Source: Dokdonella_A sp964582225
GTDB taxonomy: Bacteria > Pseudomonadota > Gammaproteobacteria > Xanthomonadales > Rhodanobacteraceae
Assembly: GCA_964582225.1 (NCBI GenBank)
Contig: CAZORA010000002.1
Location: 124,001-188,000 of the forward strand
DNA: 64,000 nt
Direction of reading: 5' to 3'
How positions within the stretch are numbered: the stretch's first letter is position 1; the number at the start of each line of letters is the position of its first letter. Below, piece after piece: positions 56,399 through 64,000 of the stretch. The notes under the pieces were generated by a model, which was not told where the DNA came from, ran no database searches, and saw only the letters and a program-made list of their open reading frames with translations. The position numbers and the translations under genes were made by a program.

Positions 56399-56777
56399 AC
56401 CAGGCCCTCAAAGCCGTGCACGATGGCGCGCTGCGCCTCCCAAGCCACGGGCAACGGGTGGCGCTGGAACCAGATCAGGCTCATCCGACGCGGCTGCCGC
56501 CCGGCCATCAGTTGCTCGACGATGTCCGGCGCGAGCAAGGTCAGGCGCAGCAGCTCGTTGACCACCGACTGGTGCAGGCCTTCGGCGCGGGCGATGGCCG
56601 AGCCGCTGTCCATCTCACCGGTATCGAGCAGGCGCTGCCAGTGGAAGGCGCGCCCCATCCCTTCGATCAGGGCGCTGTCGTGGGCCTCGCGTTCCTCGAC
56701 CACGGGTTGCTGGGCGAGGCGCTGCACGCCCCGGCGGCGCAGCGTCATCGGCACGAAGGTTTCCAGCTTGCCGTCCT

Positions 56778-56781
<4 letters not shown>
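56395..56781 (-). CDS. HTH-like protein of recombinase cassette (copy B)
   Basis: A 128-residue paralogue of copy A: KLETFVPMTLRRRGVQR, HWQRLLDTGEMDSGSAIARAEGLHQSVVNELLRLTLLAPDIVEQLMAG, then RHPLPVAWEAQRAIVHGFEGL. The predicted helix-turn-helix is kept but the recognition region differs, so the two may bind different sites. The ATG overlaps the recombinase stop and its stop overlaps copy A. Confidence 0.7.
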
Positions 56782-58156
<1,375 letters not shown>

Positions 58157-58157
<1 letters not shown>

Positions 58158-58603
58158 CAGATGCCTCCTTTCAGGAGGCCGAAGAATTCCGGCCCGCTGC
58201 GGTGCTGGCCGGTGATCTGGCGGGCGACGGCGGTCAGACTCTTGAAGCTGCGGCCCTCGTACTCGAACCGGCCTTCGGCAGTCACCGCCACGCGGTGCTC
58301 GCGCTCTGCCCACTCGCGCAGCAACAAGGTGCCCGGCGCGAAGTTGAAGGCACGGGGCTTGGCGCGCAGCTTGATCTTCGAATGCTTGGCGCCGATCGCC
58401 TCCAGGCGCTGGCGCGTTTCCGCCGCGAGGCCACCGAAGGCCAGCTCCTGCAGCTTGTAGGCAAGGCGCGATTCGACGTGGGTGCGGTTCGGGTGCGGCG
58501 GTCGGCGCTCGAAGTGGCGATCCCACAGCATCCAGAGTTCGGCCATCGGCAGATGGCCCAGCTCGGCGACCTGCGCCGCCACGGAAGATTGGCTTTCGTT
58601 CAT
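58157..58603 (-). CDS. DUF2924 family protein
   Basis: A 148-residue DUF2924 protein: LPMAELWMLWDRHFERRPPHPNRTHVESRLAYKLQELAFGGL, LRAKPRAFNFAPGTLLLREWAEREHRV, FEYEGRSFKSLTAVARQITGQHRSGPEFFGL. The last part resembles a RAMA-like DNA-associated motif. It is nearly always found next to this kind of serine recombinase and may assist it. It overlaps its neighbours on both sides. Confidence 0.9.
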
Positions 58604-58794
58604 GACAAAGTCTCCGGTTGAGAGGGGTTTGCATGAACGCGCTGGTCGGGCAGGAAGCCAAGGCGAACCGCACCCTCTGCCGCTTCCGGCACAGCGAGGG
58701 TGCGGACAATGGCCGCCGCGAGGATGGCGGTGAGCTCCGCCGCGCGGGCGGCCGGAGTCATTTCGGACGGAGATGGCAGTTCGAGGGTTGTCAT
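58600..58794 (-). CDS. Small protein of the recombinase cassette
   Basis: A 64-residue protein: MTTLELPSPSEMTPAARAAEL then TAILAAAIVRTLAVPEAAEGAVRLGF and ending SQPETLS. Its stop overlaps the DUF2924 start by four bases. Similar short proteins with an AARAAELTAILA-type helix precede DUF2924 in other islands; function is unknown. Confidence 0.65.
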   Translation of the reverse strand: MTTLELPSPSEMTPAARAAELTAILAAAIVRTLAVPEAAEGAVRLGFLPDQRVHANPSQPETLS

Positions 58795-58881
58795 GGCAGT
58801 TCCGGGGATTGCAACTGCCTGCAATCGTGGGCCGGAACGTCCGAAAGGGATGGCAACGCAGGGCAATGCCTCGCCCAATTT

Positions 58882-61128
58882 TCAGCCCTTCACCATCGCT
58901 TCTTGTACCTCGACCTTGTCGTCGTCATCGTCGACCGGATCGTCAAGGGCCGGCAGGTTCAACTGCCAGCCATGTGTCCCTTTGACTTTGGCCAGGTAGT
59001 TTCTCCAGGGCGACGTCTTGGAGAACAGATTGGCTGGCGATAGACAGCCCGTACCCGCCATCAGCTTCTTGGTGTTCATGTGCGTGCCCGCGTTGTAGGC
59101 ATCGACGAGACGCTGCAGAACGGTGATCTTGCCGTGGCCGGTTACCCGCCAAGGGGCTTTGCCGGGAAGGTACAACACGGCGGCATGCCGGTCGGTGGAC
59201 ACCTTCAGGCTCACCGAGCTGCCGCCCATGGCGGCTAACTGGCCATGCCGGTACGCGACCATGAGACTGGCCGTGTCGATGGCCGTTTTCGCGCCGGTGA
59301 ATGACACCACGTCCTCGATGGGGATCACCACATTCGTCCCGGCAAACGGGAACGGAATGGATGCCGTCGTCAGCACGATGCCGGGAACGGCGCGAGGACG
59401 CAGTCGCAAGGCGGTATCGATGCGGGCGTATTGGCGCTCGCTGGACATCTTCGCCGCGAAGTACAGCGCGACGGCGTGCCCGTCGATGTCGAACTCGCCG
59501 AGGAACACAGGTTCTTCATCGACGTACTTGCCGCGCACGCCCTGCAATGCTGTGCCGAGGGCCGTGATGATCTCTTCGCGCAGCCAGTTCAGATGCACTT
59601 TCCAGCGCCGCGCGTGCTTGGCGGACAGGATCACGTCCGCGCCCGTCAGCGGATCGCGATAGCACACCTGATTGGCATCGGCGCAGCGCTCCAGTTTGAC
59701 CGTGAATCGCTCACCGTCGGCCAGATCGACCACCTTTTCGGTGATCCGATCGCCTTCGGTGATGATGCCCTCGCCCTCGAAGCGGTCGATGTCGATCCCC
59801 AATTGCATTAGGGCGAAGCCATCCATCGGGCTGGTCGCGCATTCGAGCAGGCGTGCGACCTGCAGCACAAGATTCGGGTCGTCGATACCGGAGCCCGGGT
59901 GCAGCGGCTTGCGCACGCCCAAGGCTTCGAGCAGTTGCATGCCCGCATTGCGCAGCCGGACGTCTTTCTCGCCCTGCAAGCTGCATCGGCCGGGCTCTGC
60001 GAGCACGATGGACAGCGGCGTTTCGGTGGTTTCGCCTTCGAACACCAGATCGGCCACCAGGGTCACGCCGATGATGGCTCCGGGCTGCGAGAACGGATGG
60101 TTGCTCCAGCGTTCATGGATGACCTCGTGTAGTTCCACGCCGCTGTCGAGGTGCAACGACACGGCGTCTGTGCAATGCCCGAGCAGGGCCTTGGCTTCGG
60201 TCAGGTAAAGGCGCTCAACCTTGACGCCATCAATGCGTGGCTTTTCATCCTTCAGCGGCAGCGCGAACCGAGACAGATCGTACCGCGACCGGTTCAACGG
60301 ACGATTTGACAACGGGGCCTTGAAGCCATGCTTGGACAGCACATTCGCCAGCGGAGCGCGCGTCGACAGGGTGTGTGCATAGACCTCGACCACCTTGCGA
60401 TCCGGCGCGTAAACCAGCGTGGCATCGCGCGCCGGGAAGTAGCAGAAGCTCTTGCGATTGCGGTTGACCACCTGCACTGCGGTCACTTGATCTCCGGCAA
60501 ACCGGACGACGAGGTAGTGAGTGATCTTCGTGTCGCCATTTTTCTTCTCGTCGGCCAGTGGCACGTAGACCACTTCGCAGGGCTCGCCCAGACGCATCAC
60601 GCGGGTGAGCTGTGCTTCCAGTTCCTTCTTGACCGCATCGCTCCAGATGAACGGTGGCGCATCATCGCACGGTACGTCGAAGGCGTCGTAGAGGCGCTTG
60701 TTGCCCCGGAGGTCGCCGGTGTTGAGGATCGATTCGGCGACGTCGAACAGCCGTGCTGCCTCGTCGGAGTGGGTGCGCATCCAGACCGCGCGACCAATCT
60801 CGCCGCCGTCTTGGGCCAGAAATGCGGCGATCAGATCACTGTCGTTGAGCTGATCGGCAACCGTCGTCAGGATTTGCGTGCCTCGCGGAGATGCAAGACG
60901 CAGGATGCGCAGCGCTTCACGTTCGGCGGGATCACGCTGATCCTTGCGCAGATGTTTGACGTGCTCGATCAGGGCGACAGGAAGCCCAGTGACATCCTGT
61001 GACCAATCGAAGCCACGGGCAAGCGCTTGGCACTCGGGCAGGCCGCTGAAGGCATTGAGGGTCGGAACCGCTGTCTTCTCGATCAGATCAAGCAGGCAGT
61101 GCGCGTTGGTCAGGGTCTTTTTGCCCAT
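58882..61128 (-). CDS. 748-residue protein of unknown function
   Basis: I do not recognise a family. The N-terminal 100 residues are helical (LTNAHCLLDLIEKTAVPTLN, LPVALIEHVKHLRKDQRD). Residues about 190-300 alternate as in a beta-rich domain (CEVVYVPLADEKKNGDTKIT, HYLVVRFAGDQVTAVQVVNR). A middle region contains LHEVIHERWSNHPFSQPGA and GVTLVADLVFEGETTETPL, and the C-terminus has a highly acidic run (PALDDPVDDDDDKVEVQE). No membrane segment, Walker motif, nuclease motif or methyltransferase motif is evident. It lies 19 bp after the PIN gene in the same transcription unit. Confidence 0.75.
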   Translation of the reverse strand: MGKKTLTNAHCLLDLIEKTAVPTLNAFSGLPECQALARGFDWSQDVTGLPVALIEHVKHLRKDQRDPAEREALRILRLASPRGTQILTTVADQLNDSDLIAAFLAQDGGEIGRAVWMRTHSDEAARLFDVAESILNTGDLRGNKRLYDAFDVPCDDAPPFIWSDAVKKELEAQLTRVMRLGEPCEVVYVPLADEKKNGDTKITHYLVVRFAGDQVTAVQVVNRNRKSFCYFPARDATLVYAPDRKVVEVYAHTLSTRAPLANVLSKHGFKAPLSNRPLNRSRYDLSRFALPLKDEKPRIDGVKVERLYLTEAKALLGHCTDAVSLHLDSGVELHEVIHERWSNHPFSQPGAIIGVTLVADLVFEGETTETPLSIVLAEPGRCSLQGEKDVRLRNAGMQLLEALGVRKPLHPGSGIDDPNLVLQVARLLECATSPMDGFALMQLGIDIDRFEGEGIITEGDRITEKVVDLADGERFTVKLERCADANQVCYRDPLTGADVILSAKHARRWKVHLNWLREEIITALGTALQGVRGKYVDEEPVFLGEFDIDGHAVALYFAAKMSSERQYARIDTALRLRPRAVPGIVLTTASIPFPFAGTNVVIPIEDVVSFTGAKTAIDTASLMVAYRHGQLAAMGGSSVSLKVSTDRHAAVLYLPGKAPWRVTGHGKITVLQRLVDAYNAGTHMNTKKLMAGTGCLSPANLFSKTSPWRNYLAKVKGTHGWQLNLPALDDPVDDDDDKVEVQEAMVKG

Positions 61129-61147
61129 TCTGTCTCCCTTCGGCCGA

Positions 61148-61720
61148 TCACATGGCCATCGTCCATTGGCGCATGACCGCCGCCGATTGCGTCAGACCCT
61201 GCGCCAGCAGGGTGTCCAAGTATTCGTTCGCCGTCTTGGGCGGGTTTTTCAGGGAGCGTCGATGACCGGCTGCGGCCTCCAGCACGCCTGCGGGATGCAG
61301 ATCCAGCAGGTCGACGATGAAGTCGTCCGGATGCTGGGCCGCGAGGTTGTAGGGCTTGAGCGCGTCGGCTGGGAAGTCCTTGAGGTTGAAGGTCACGATC
61401 AGGCTGGCCCCGGAGTGGATGGCGGCAGCCACCACGTGGCGGTCGTCCGGATCGGGCAGCTTGATTGATGGAATCAGGTACTCGAAGCCGGTGACCAGAC
61501 TGTCCCGGACATGGGTGTTCATCAACTGGCGCGTCCGGTTCAGCTGGTCTTGGGTCAAGTCGGGGCGGCTGGCCAGCACATTGCGCGTCCACTCGTCGTG
61601 GATCATGTCGCTCCAGCGCGCCCGGTAGAGATCCGACAGCGCCAGATGCATCAGCAAATCGCGCAGCGGTGCCGGGTAAAGCACGCAGGCGTCATAGACG
61701 ACGGTGAAGTGCGAACTCAT
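61148..61720 (-). CDS. PIN domain protein, probable toxin
   Basis: A 190-residue PIN-fold ribonuclease-like protein. Acidic active-site residues are seen in order: VVYDACVLYPAPLRDLL, MIHDEWTRNVL, KLPDPDDRHVVAAAIHSGA and LIVTFNLKDFP. The C-terminal 50 residues extend beyond the core (NPPKTANEYLDTLLAQGLTQ). It begins 4 bp after the upstream HTH gene, the layout of a toxin-antitoxin pair. A tRNA or mRNA target is inferred from the family. Confidence 0.85.
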   Translation of the reverse strand: MSSHFTVVYDACVLYPAPLRDLLMHLALSDLYRARWSDMIHDEWTRNVLASRPDLTQDQLNRTRQLMNTHVRDSLVTGFEYLIPSIKLPDPDDRHVVAAAIHSGASLIVTFNLKDFPADALKPYNLAAQHPDDFIVDLLDLHPAGVLEAAAGHRRSLKNPPKTANEYLDTLLAQGLTQSAAVMRQWTMAM

Positions 61721-61724
61721 CCGG

Positions 61725-62186
61725 TCAGTACCCCATGCCGAGTTCCTGACCCTGCGCAGCCAGTTCATCCAGAGCCTTGCGGCGCTCGGCGTCGATGCGC
61801 TTCTTGTAGGCGATGACGTCCTGGTAGCGCACGCGGCGATGGGTGCCGATCTTGTGGAACGGGATGTCACCCTTCTCCAGCAACTGCACAAGGAACGGGC
61901 GCGAGACATTGAGGACGTCGGCGGCTTCCTGTGTCGTCAGTTCCGCGTGGATCGGGATGATCGATACTGCGTTGCCTTGGCCGATCTCGGTCAGCACATC
62001 CAGCAGCAAGCGCAAGGCGGACGTCGGGATGCGCACGGCGCGTACCGCGCCCTTCTCGTCATGGAAGTCGATCTGCTGGGTTTCGGCGCGGGTTTGGAGC
62101 ACGGTCGACAGCGCGCGGCCCGACTCCCGGGCGAGCGCGATGTCCTCTTCGGAAGGCAGTGTTTTGTGGATGGCGGGAGCGTTCAT
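61725..62186 (-). CDS. HTH (excisionase-type) protein, probable antitoxin
   Basis: A 153-residue protein with an excisionase/MerR-like helix-turn-helix near residues 85-135: ELTTQEAADVLNVSRPFLVQLLEKGDIPFHKIGTHRRVRYQDVIAYKKR. The N-terminal half resembles an antitoxin dimerisation domain (LARESGRALSTVLQ, VRIPTSALRLLLDVLTEIGQG). It precedes the PIN gene by 4 bp and follows a promoter with direct repeats, which fits autoregulation. GGAGG lies before the ATG. Confidence 0.82.
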   Translation of the reverse strand: MNAPAIHKTLPSEEDIALARESGRALSTVLQTRAETQQIDFHDEKGAVRAVRIPTSALRLLLDVLTEIGQGNAVSIIPIHAELTTQEAADVLNVSRPFLVQLLEKGDIPFHKIGTHRRVRYQDVIAYKKRIDAERRKALDELAAQGQELGMGY

Positions 62187-62224
62187 GGAGGTCTCCTCGA
62201 CGGGTCAAAGTGCGAACTGCGGTC

Positions 62225-62252
62225 AGTATAAATGAAATAAACGAAATCGCAA
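62225..62252 (-). promoter_or_regulatory. Sigma-70 promoter of the minus arm
   Basis: On the minus strand TTGCGA (62247-62252) and TATACT (62225-62230) are separated by 16 bp, about 40 bp before the ATG of the HTH gene. It is the best promoter in the window and drives the toxin-antitoxin, 748-residue protein and possibly the recombinase cassette. Confidence 0.75.
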
Positions 62253-62261
62253 TAACCGAAA
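62236..62261. promoter_or_regulatory. Direct repeats overlapping the promoter (operator candidate)
   Basis: AATAAACGAAA (62236-62246) and AATAACCGAAA (62251-62261) repeat at a 15-bp step and flank the -35 box. Binding of a repressor here would block the minus-arm promoter. The HTH protein at 61725-62186 is the natural candidate. Confidence 0.6.
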
Positions 62262-62387
62262 TGACGCATTCATATCTATGCAGATCAATTGCTTAGAGTA
62301 GCTCCGGAGCCTGGACGGAGGTCGGCGGCTGCCCACGAGCGCCCAAAACGTGCTCGCGCACGCCCAAGGCATGGCGCAATTGAATAG

Positions 62388-62410
62388 GGACTCCCAAACG
62401 AAAGGAGTCC
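62388..62410 (+). promoter_or_regulatory. Hairpin masking the ribosome binding site of the AlpA-like gene
   Basis: GGACTCC (62388-62394) pairs with GGAGTCC (62404-62410); the second arm overlaps the Shine-Dalgarno AAAGGAG, 4 bp before the ATG. In the transcript this would hide the ribosome binding site. Confidence 0.5.
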
Positions 62411-62414
62411 TGCG

Positions 62415-62641
62415 ATGCAAACCCATGCCTCATCTGTTCAACCCAGCCGACGTCTACCCCTTCCAGACGGCGCCACACGCATCGCCCTTGGCGAAAGCGA
62501 ACTGGCCATCCGATGGGGTCTTTCCGTCAAGACCCTGCGCCGCTGGCGGCAGGAACAGCTCGGCCCGATCTTCTGCAAGCTCGGCGCGCGGGTCACCTAA
62601 GCGATCCGCTCACCGATTTCGACGACGACATCCCGTTCTGA
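62415..62641 (+). pseudogene. AlpA-like HTH gene, apparently frameshifted
   Basis: The frame from 62415 gives a 61-residue protein with a helix-turn-helix: ESELAIRWGLSVKTLRRWRQEQLGPIFCKLGARVT, then TAA at 62598. Family members continue with a Tyr after the RV[TR] segment. One missing base would turn TAA-GC into TAY-AGC and give a tail YSDPLTDFDDDIPF ending at 62641, just before the next gene's ribosome binding site, a typical acidic C-terminus. So either a real one-base deletion or a sequence error. If intact it would be an excisionase or regulator of the plus arm. Confidence 0.65.
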
Positions 62642-62651
62642 GGAGGCAGCG

Positions 62652-63389
62652 ATGCTGGACTTCAATTCATCTTCAAACCTCTCGGGTCGCGTCATGGCGC
62701 TGATCGATGCCGGGATGCAGCGCGCGCGCGACCGCCAGACGCCGCGCGACTACCTTGGCGTCTCGCGTCTGGGCGTGGCCTGCGAGCGCGCCTTGCAATA
62801 CGAGTACGTCAAGGCGCCGGTCGATTACGGACGCGAACCCTCGGGCCGGATACTGCGCATCTTCGAACGCGGTCATGTGATCGAGGACTGCACGCTGGCC
62901 TGGTTGCGCAAGGCGGGCTTCGACGTTCGCACGCGCAAAGCCGATGGCGAGCAGTTCGGCTTTTCCAGCGCCGATGGCCGCCTGCAAGGCCACGTCGACG
63001 GCGTGATCGTCGGCGGCCCCGAGGGCTTTGCCTACCCCGCGCTATGGGAGAACAAGTGCCTGGGCGCGAAGTCTTGGCGCGAGCTTGAGAAAGCCGGCCT
63101 CGCCGTCGCCAAGCCGATCTATGCGGTGCAGGTGGCGATCTATCAGGCCTACCTCGAACTCCACCAGCACCCGGCGATCTTCACCGCGGTCAACGCCGAC
63201 TCGATGGAGATCTACGTCGAGCTCGTCCCCTTCGATGCAGCGCTCGCGCAGCGCTACTCCGACCGCGCGGCGAGAGTCATCGCCGCGAGCGAAGCCGGCG
63301 AATTGCTGCCGCGCGCCTTCACCGACGCGACCCACTTCGAATGCCGCATGTGCGCGTGGCAAGACCGCTGCTGGAGGCCATCCGCATGA
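62652..63389 (+). CDS. PD-(D/E)XK nuclease with Cas4-like cysteine pattern
   Basis: A 245-residue nuclease of the RecB/Cas4 type. Core residues: His75 in ERGHVIED, Asp116 in GHVDGVIVG, and Glu133-x-Lys135 in LWENKCL; then a QVAIYQAYLEL helix like RecB motif. Cys44 (VACERALQYEY) and Cys231, Cys234, Cys240 (CRMCAWQDRC) match the one-plus-three cysteine pattern that binds an iron-sulfur cluster in Cas4 and AddB. No cas genes or repeats are nearby. It is probably an exonuclease for the element's replication or recombination. AGGAGG precedes the ATG. Confidence 0.85.
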   Translation: MLDFNSSSNLSGRVMALIDAGMQRARDRQTPRDYLGVSRLGVACERALQYEYVKAPVDYGREPSGRILRIFERGHVIEDCTLAWLRKAGFDVRTRKADGEQFGFSSADGRLQGHVDGVIVGGPEGFAYPALWENKCLGAKSWRELEKAGLAVAKPIYAVQVAIYQAYLELHQHPAIFTAVNADSMEIYVELVPFDAALAQRYSDRAARVIAASEAGELLPRAFTDATHFECRMCAWQDRCWRPSA

Positions 63390-63640
63390 ACCTGGACGCT
63401 CCGTTCATCGGCGGCGTCGAACCCATGATCGACGCCAAGCAGGCCGCTGCCGCCTTGCGCTTGCCCTACTACTGGTTCGCCGATCACCAGATGCGCAGCA
63501 AGTATCGAATCCCTCACTACCTCCTGGGTGGGCTGGTGCGCTACCGCCTCTCCGATCTCTCCGTATGGGCGGCGCGTAGCGCAACGGTCGAGACACGAGG
63601 CCACGCCGATTCAACCAAGGCGTGCGGAGGCGCCGAATGA
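63386..63640 (+). CDS. Small HTH/excisionase-like protein
   Basis: An 84-residue protein with a helix-turn-helix of the AlpA/HTH_17 kind: MIDAKQAAAALRLPYYWFADHQMRSKYRIPHYLLGGLVRYRLSDLSVW. The GLVRYRLSDL segment is the wing typical of the family. The ATG overlaps the nuclease stop and its own stop overlaps the next start, so the three are one coupled unit. Confidence 0.75.
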   Translation: MNLDAPFIGGVEPMIDAKQAAAALRLPYYWFADHQMRSKYRIPHYLLGGLVRYRLSDLSVWAARSATVETRGHADSTKACGGAE

Positions 63641-64000
63641 TCGATTTCAACGAATGCCTCGCCCCGCTTGAGCCGAACCGGGAGGCGCGCCGTGACGAGA
63701 TCCGGGGTGACCTGCTCAGCCGTCTCGAGTTTGTACTGGCCACCTTGCTTCCTGCAGGCAAGACGCGTGGCGGTCGTTTCCTGATCGGGGACGTGCTCGG
63801 CAGCCCCGGCGACAGTCTTGAAGTCGTGCTCACCGGCGAGAAGACCGGTCTGTGGACGGATCGCGCAACTGGCGATGGCGGCGACGTATTCACCCTCATT
63901 GCGGCGCACCTCGGCATCGATGCGAACACCGACTTTGCGCGTGTCCTCGATGCGGCCAGCGACTTGCTTGGGCGCGCGTCGCCAGCGCCCGCGCGCAAGG
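63637..64000 (+). CDS. Primase-like protein (3' end outside window)
   Basis: The 121 visible residues resemble the N-terminal part of phage/plasmid primase-helicase proteins: LEFVLATLLPAGKTRGGRFLIGDVLGSPGDSLEVVLTGEKTGLWTDRATGDGGDVFTLIAAHLG. The GLW-D-A-G-GGD stretch is a common primase zinc-domain-like core (here without cysteines). The TOPRIM and helicase parts, if present, lie beyond the window. ATGA overlap with the previous gene. Confidence 0.7.
   Translation, partial: MIDFNECLAPLEPNREARRDEIRGDLLSRLEFVLATLLPAGKTRGGRFLIGDVLGSPGDSLEVVLTGEKTGLWTDRATGDGGDVFTLIAAHLGIDANTDFARVLDAASDLLGRASPAPARK

Noticed and set aside
62652..63389. Cas4 as part of a CRISPR system
   Set aside because: No cas1, cas2 or repeat-spacer array is visible anywhere in the window; the neighbours are mobile-element genes.

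Overview
The window is a GC-rich bacterial chromosome segment. The gene content and gene order (lptE-holA-nadD, smpB/rnfH/bamE/fur, truA-trpF-trpB-trpA-accD, an exosortase H, TANAAT-like -10 boxes very close to start codons) point to a gammaproteobacterium of the Xanthomonadales/Lysobacterales type, probably Rhodanobacteraceae-like. This is an inference from gene families; no database search was possible.

Positions 1-54.6 kb are core genome. From the left: an OmpR-type response regulator cut by the window edge, dodecin and a lone exosortase H (minus strand); aroK-aroB-WGR protein-hemE; a secreted protein with a tail-fibre-type S74 chaperone domain plus a small exported partner; a 1193-residue hybrid sensor kinase; two related GTPases enclosing a YceI-cytochrome b561-YceI trio; sdaA; a PagL-like outer membrane protein; rsfS-rlmH; a small MscS channel; a DeaD-type helicase; a minus-strand cluster with a CnoX-like thioredoxin; an exported amidohydrolase; leuS; a GH109-type oxidoreductase-fold glycosidase; lptE-holA-nadD; tandem M13 metallopeptidases; rapA; a nitric oxide reductase operon (norC-norB-two small membrane proteins-cytochrome c) behind an FNR/DNR-like site; the truA-trpF-methyltransferase-trpB-trpA-accD operon; then fur, bamE, rnfH and smpB.

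At 54627-54978 lies the tmRNA gene (tag ANDDVYALAA) with a strong terminator. From just after it to the right edge the sequence changes character and looks like an integrated mobile element. It has two arms diverging from one control region (62187-62414). The minus arm carries an HTH/PIN toxin-antitoxin-like pair, a 748-residue protein I do not recognise, a 64-residue protein, DUF2924, a large serine recombinase, two paralogous HTH-like proteins and a frameshifted SRAP (YedK-like) gene. The plus arm carries an AlpA-like HTH gene that appears frameshifted, a Cas4-like PD-(D/E)XK nuclease with a four-cysteine iron-sulfur pattern, a second HTH protein and the start of a primase-like gene. The right end of the element is outside the window.

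The most interesting points are the mobile element with its unknown 748-residue gene and well-resolved promoter/operator; the methyltransferase inserted between trpF and trpB; two diverged copies of a roughly 126-bp interspersed repeat, one contributing the -35 box of bamE; the split leuS-lptE-holA-nadD-rsfS-rlmH cluster; and the missing ratA.
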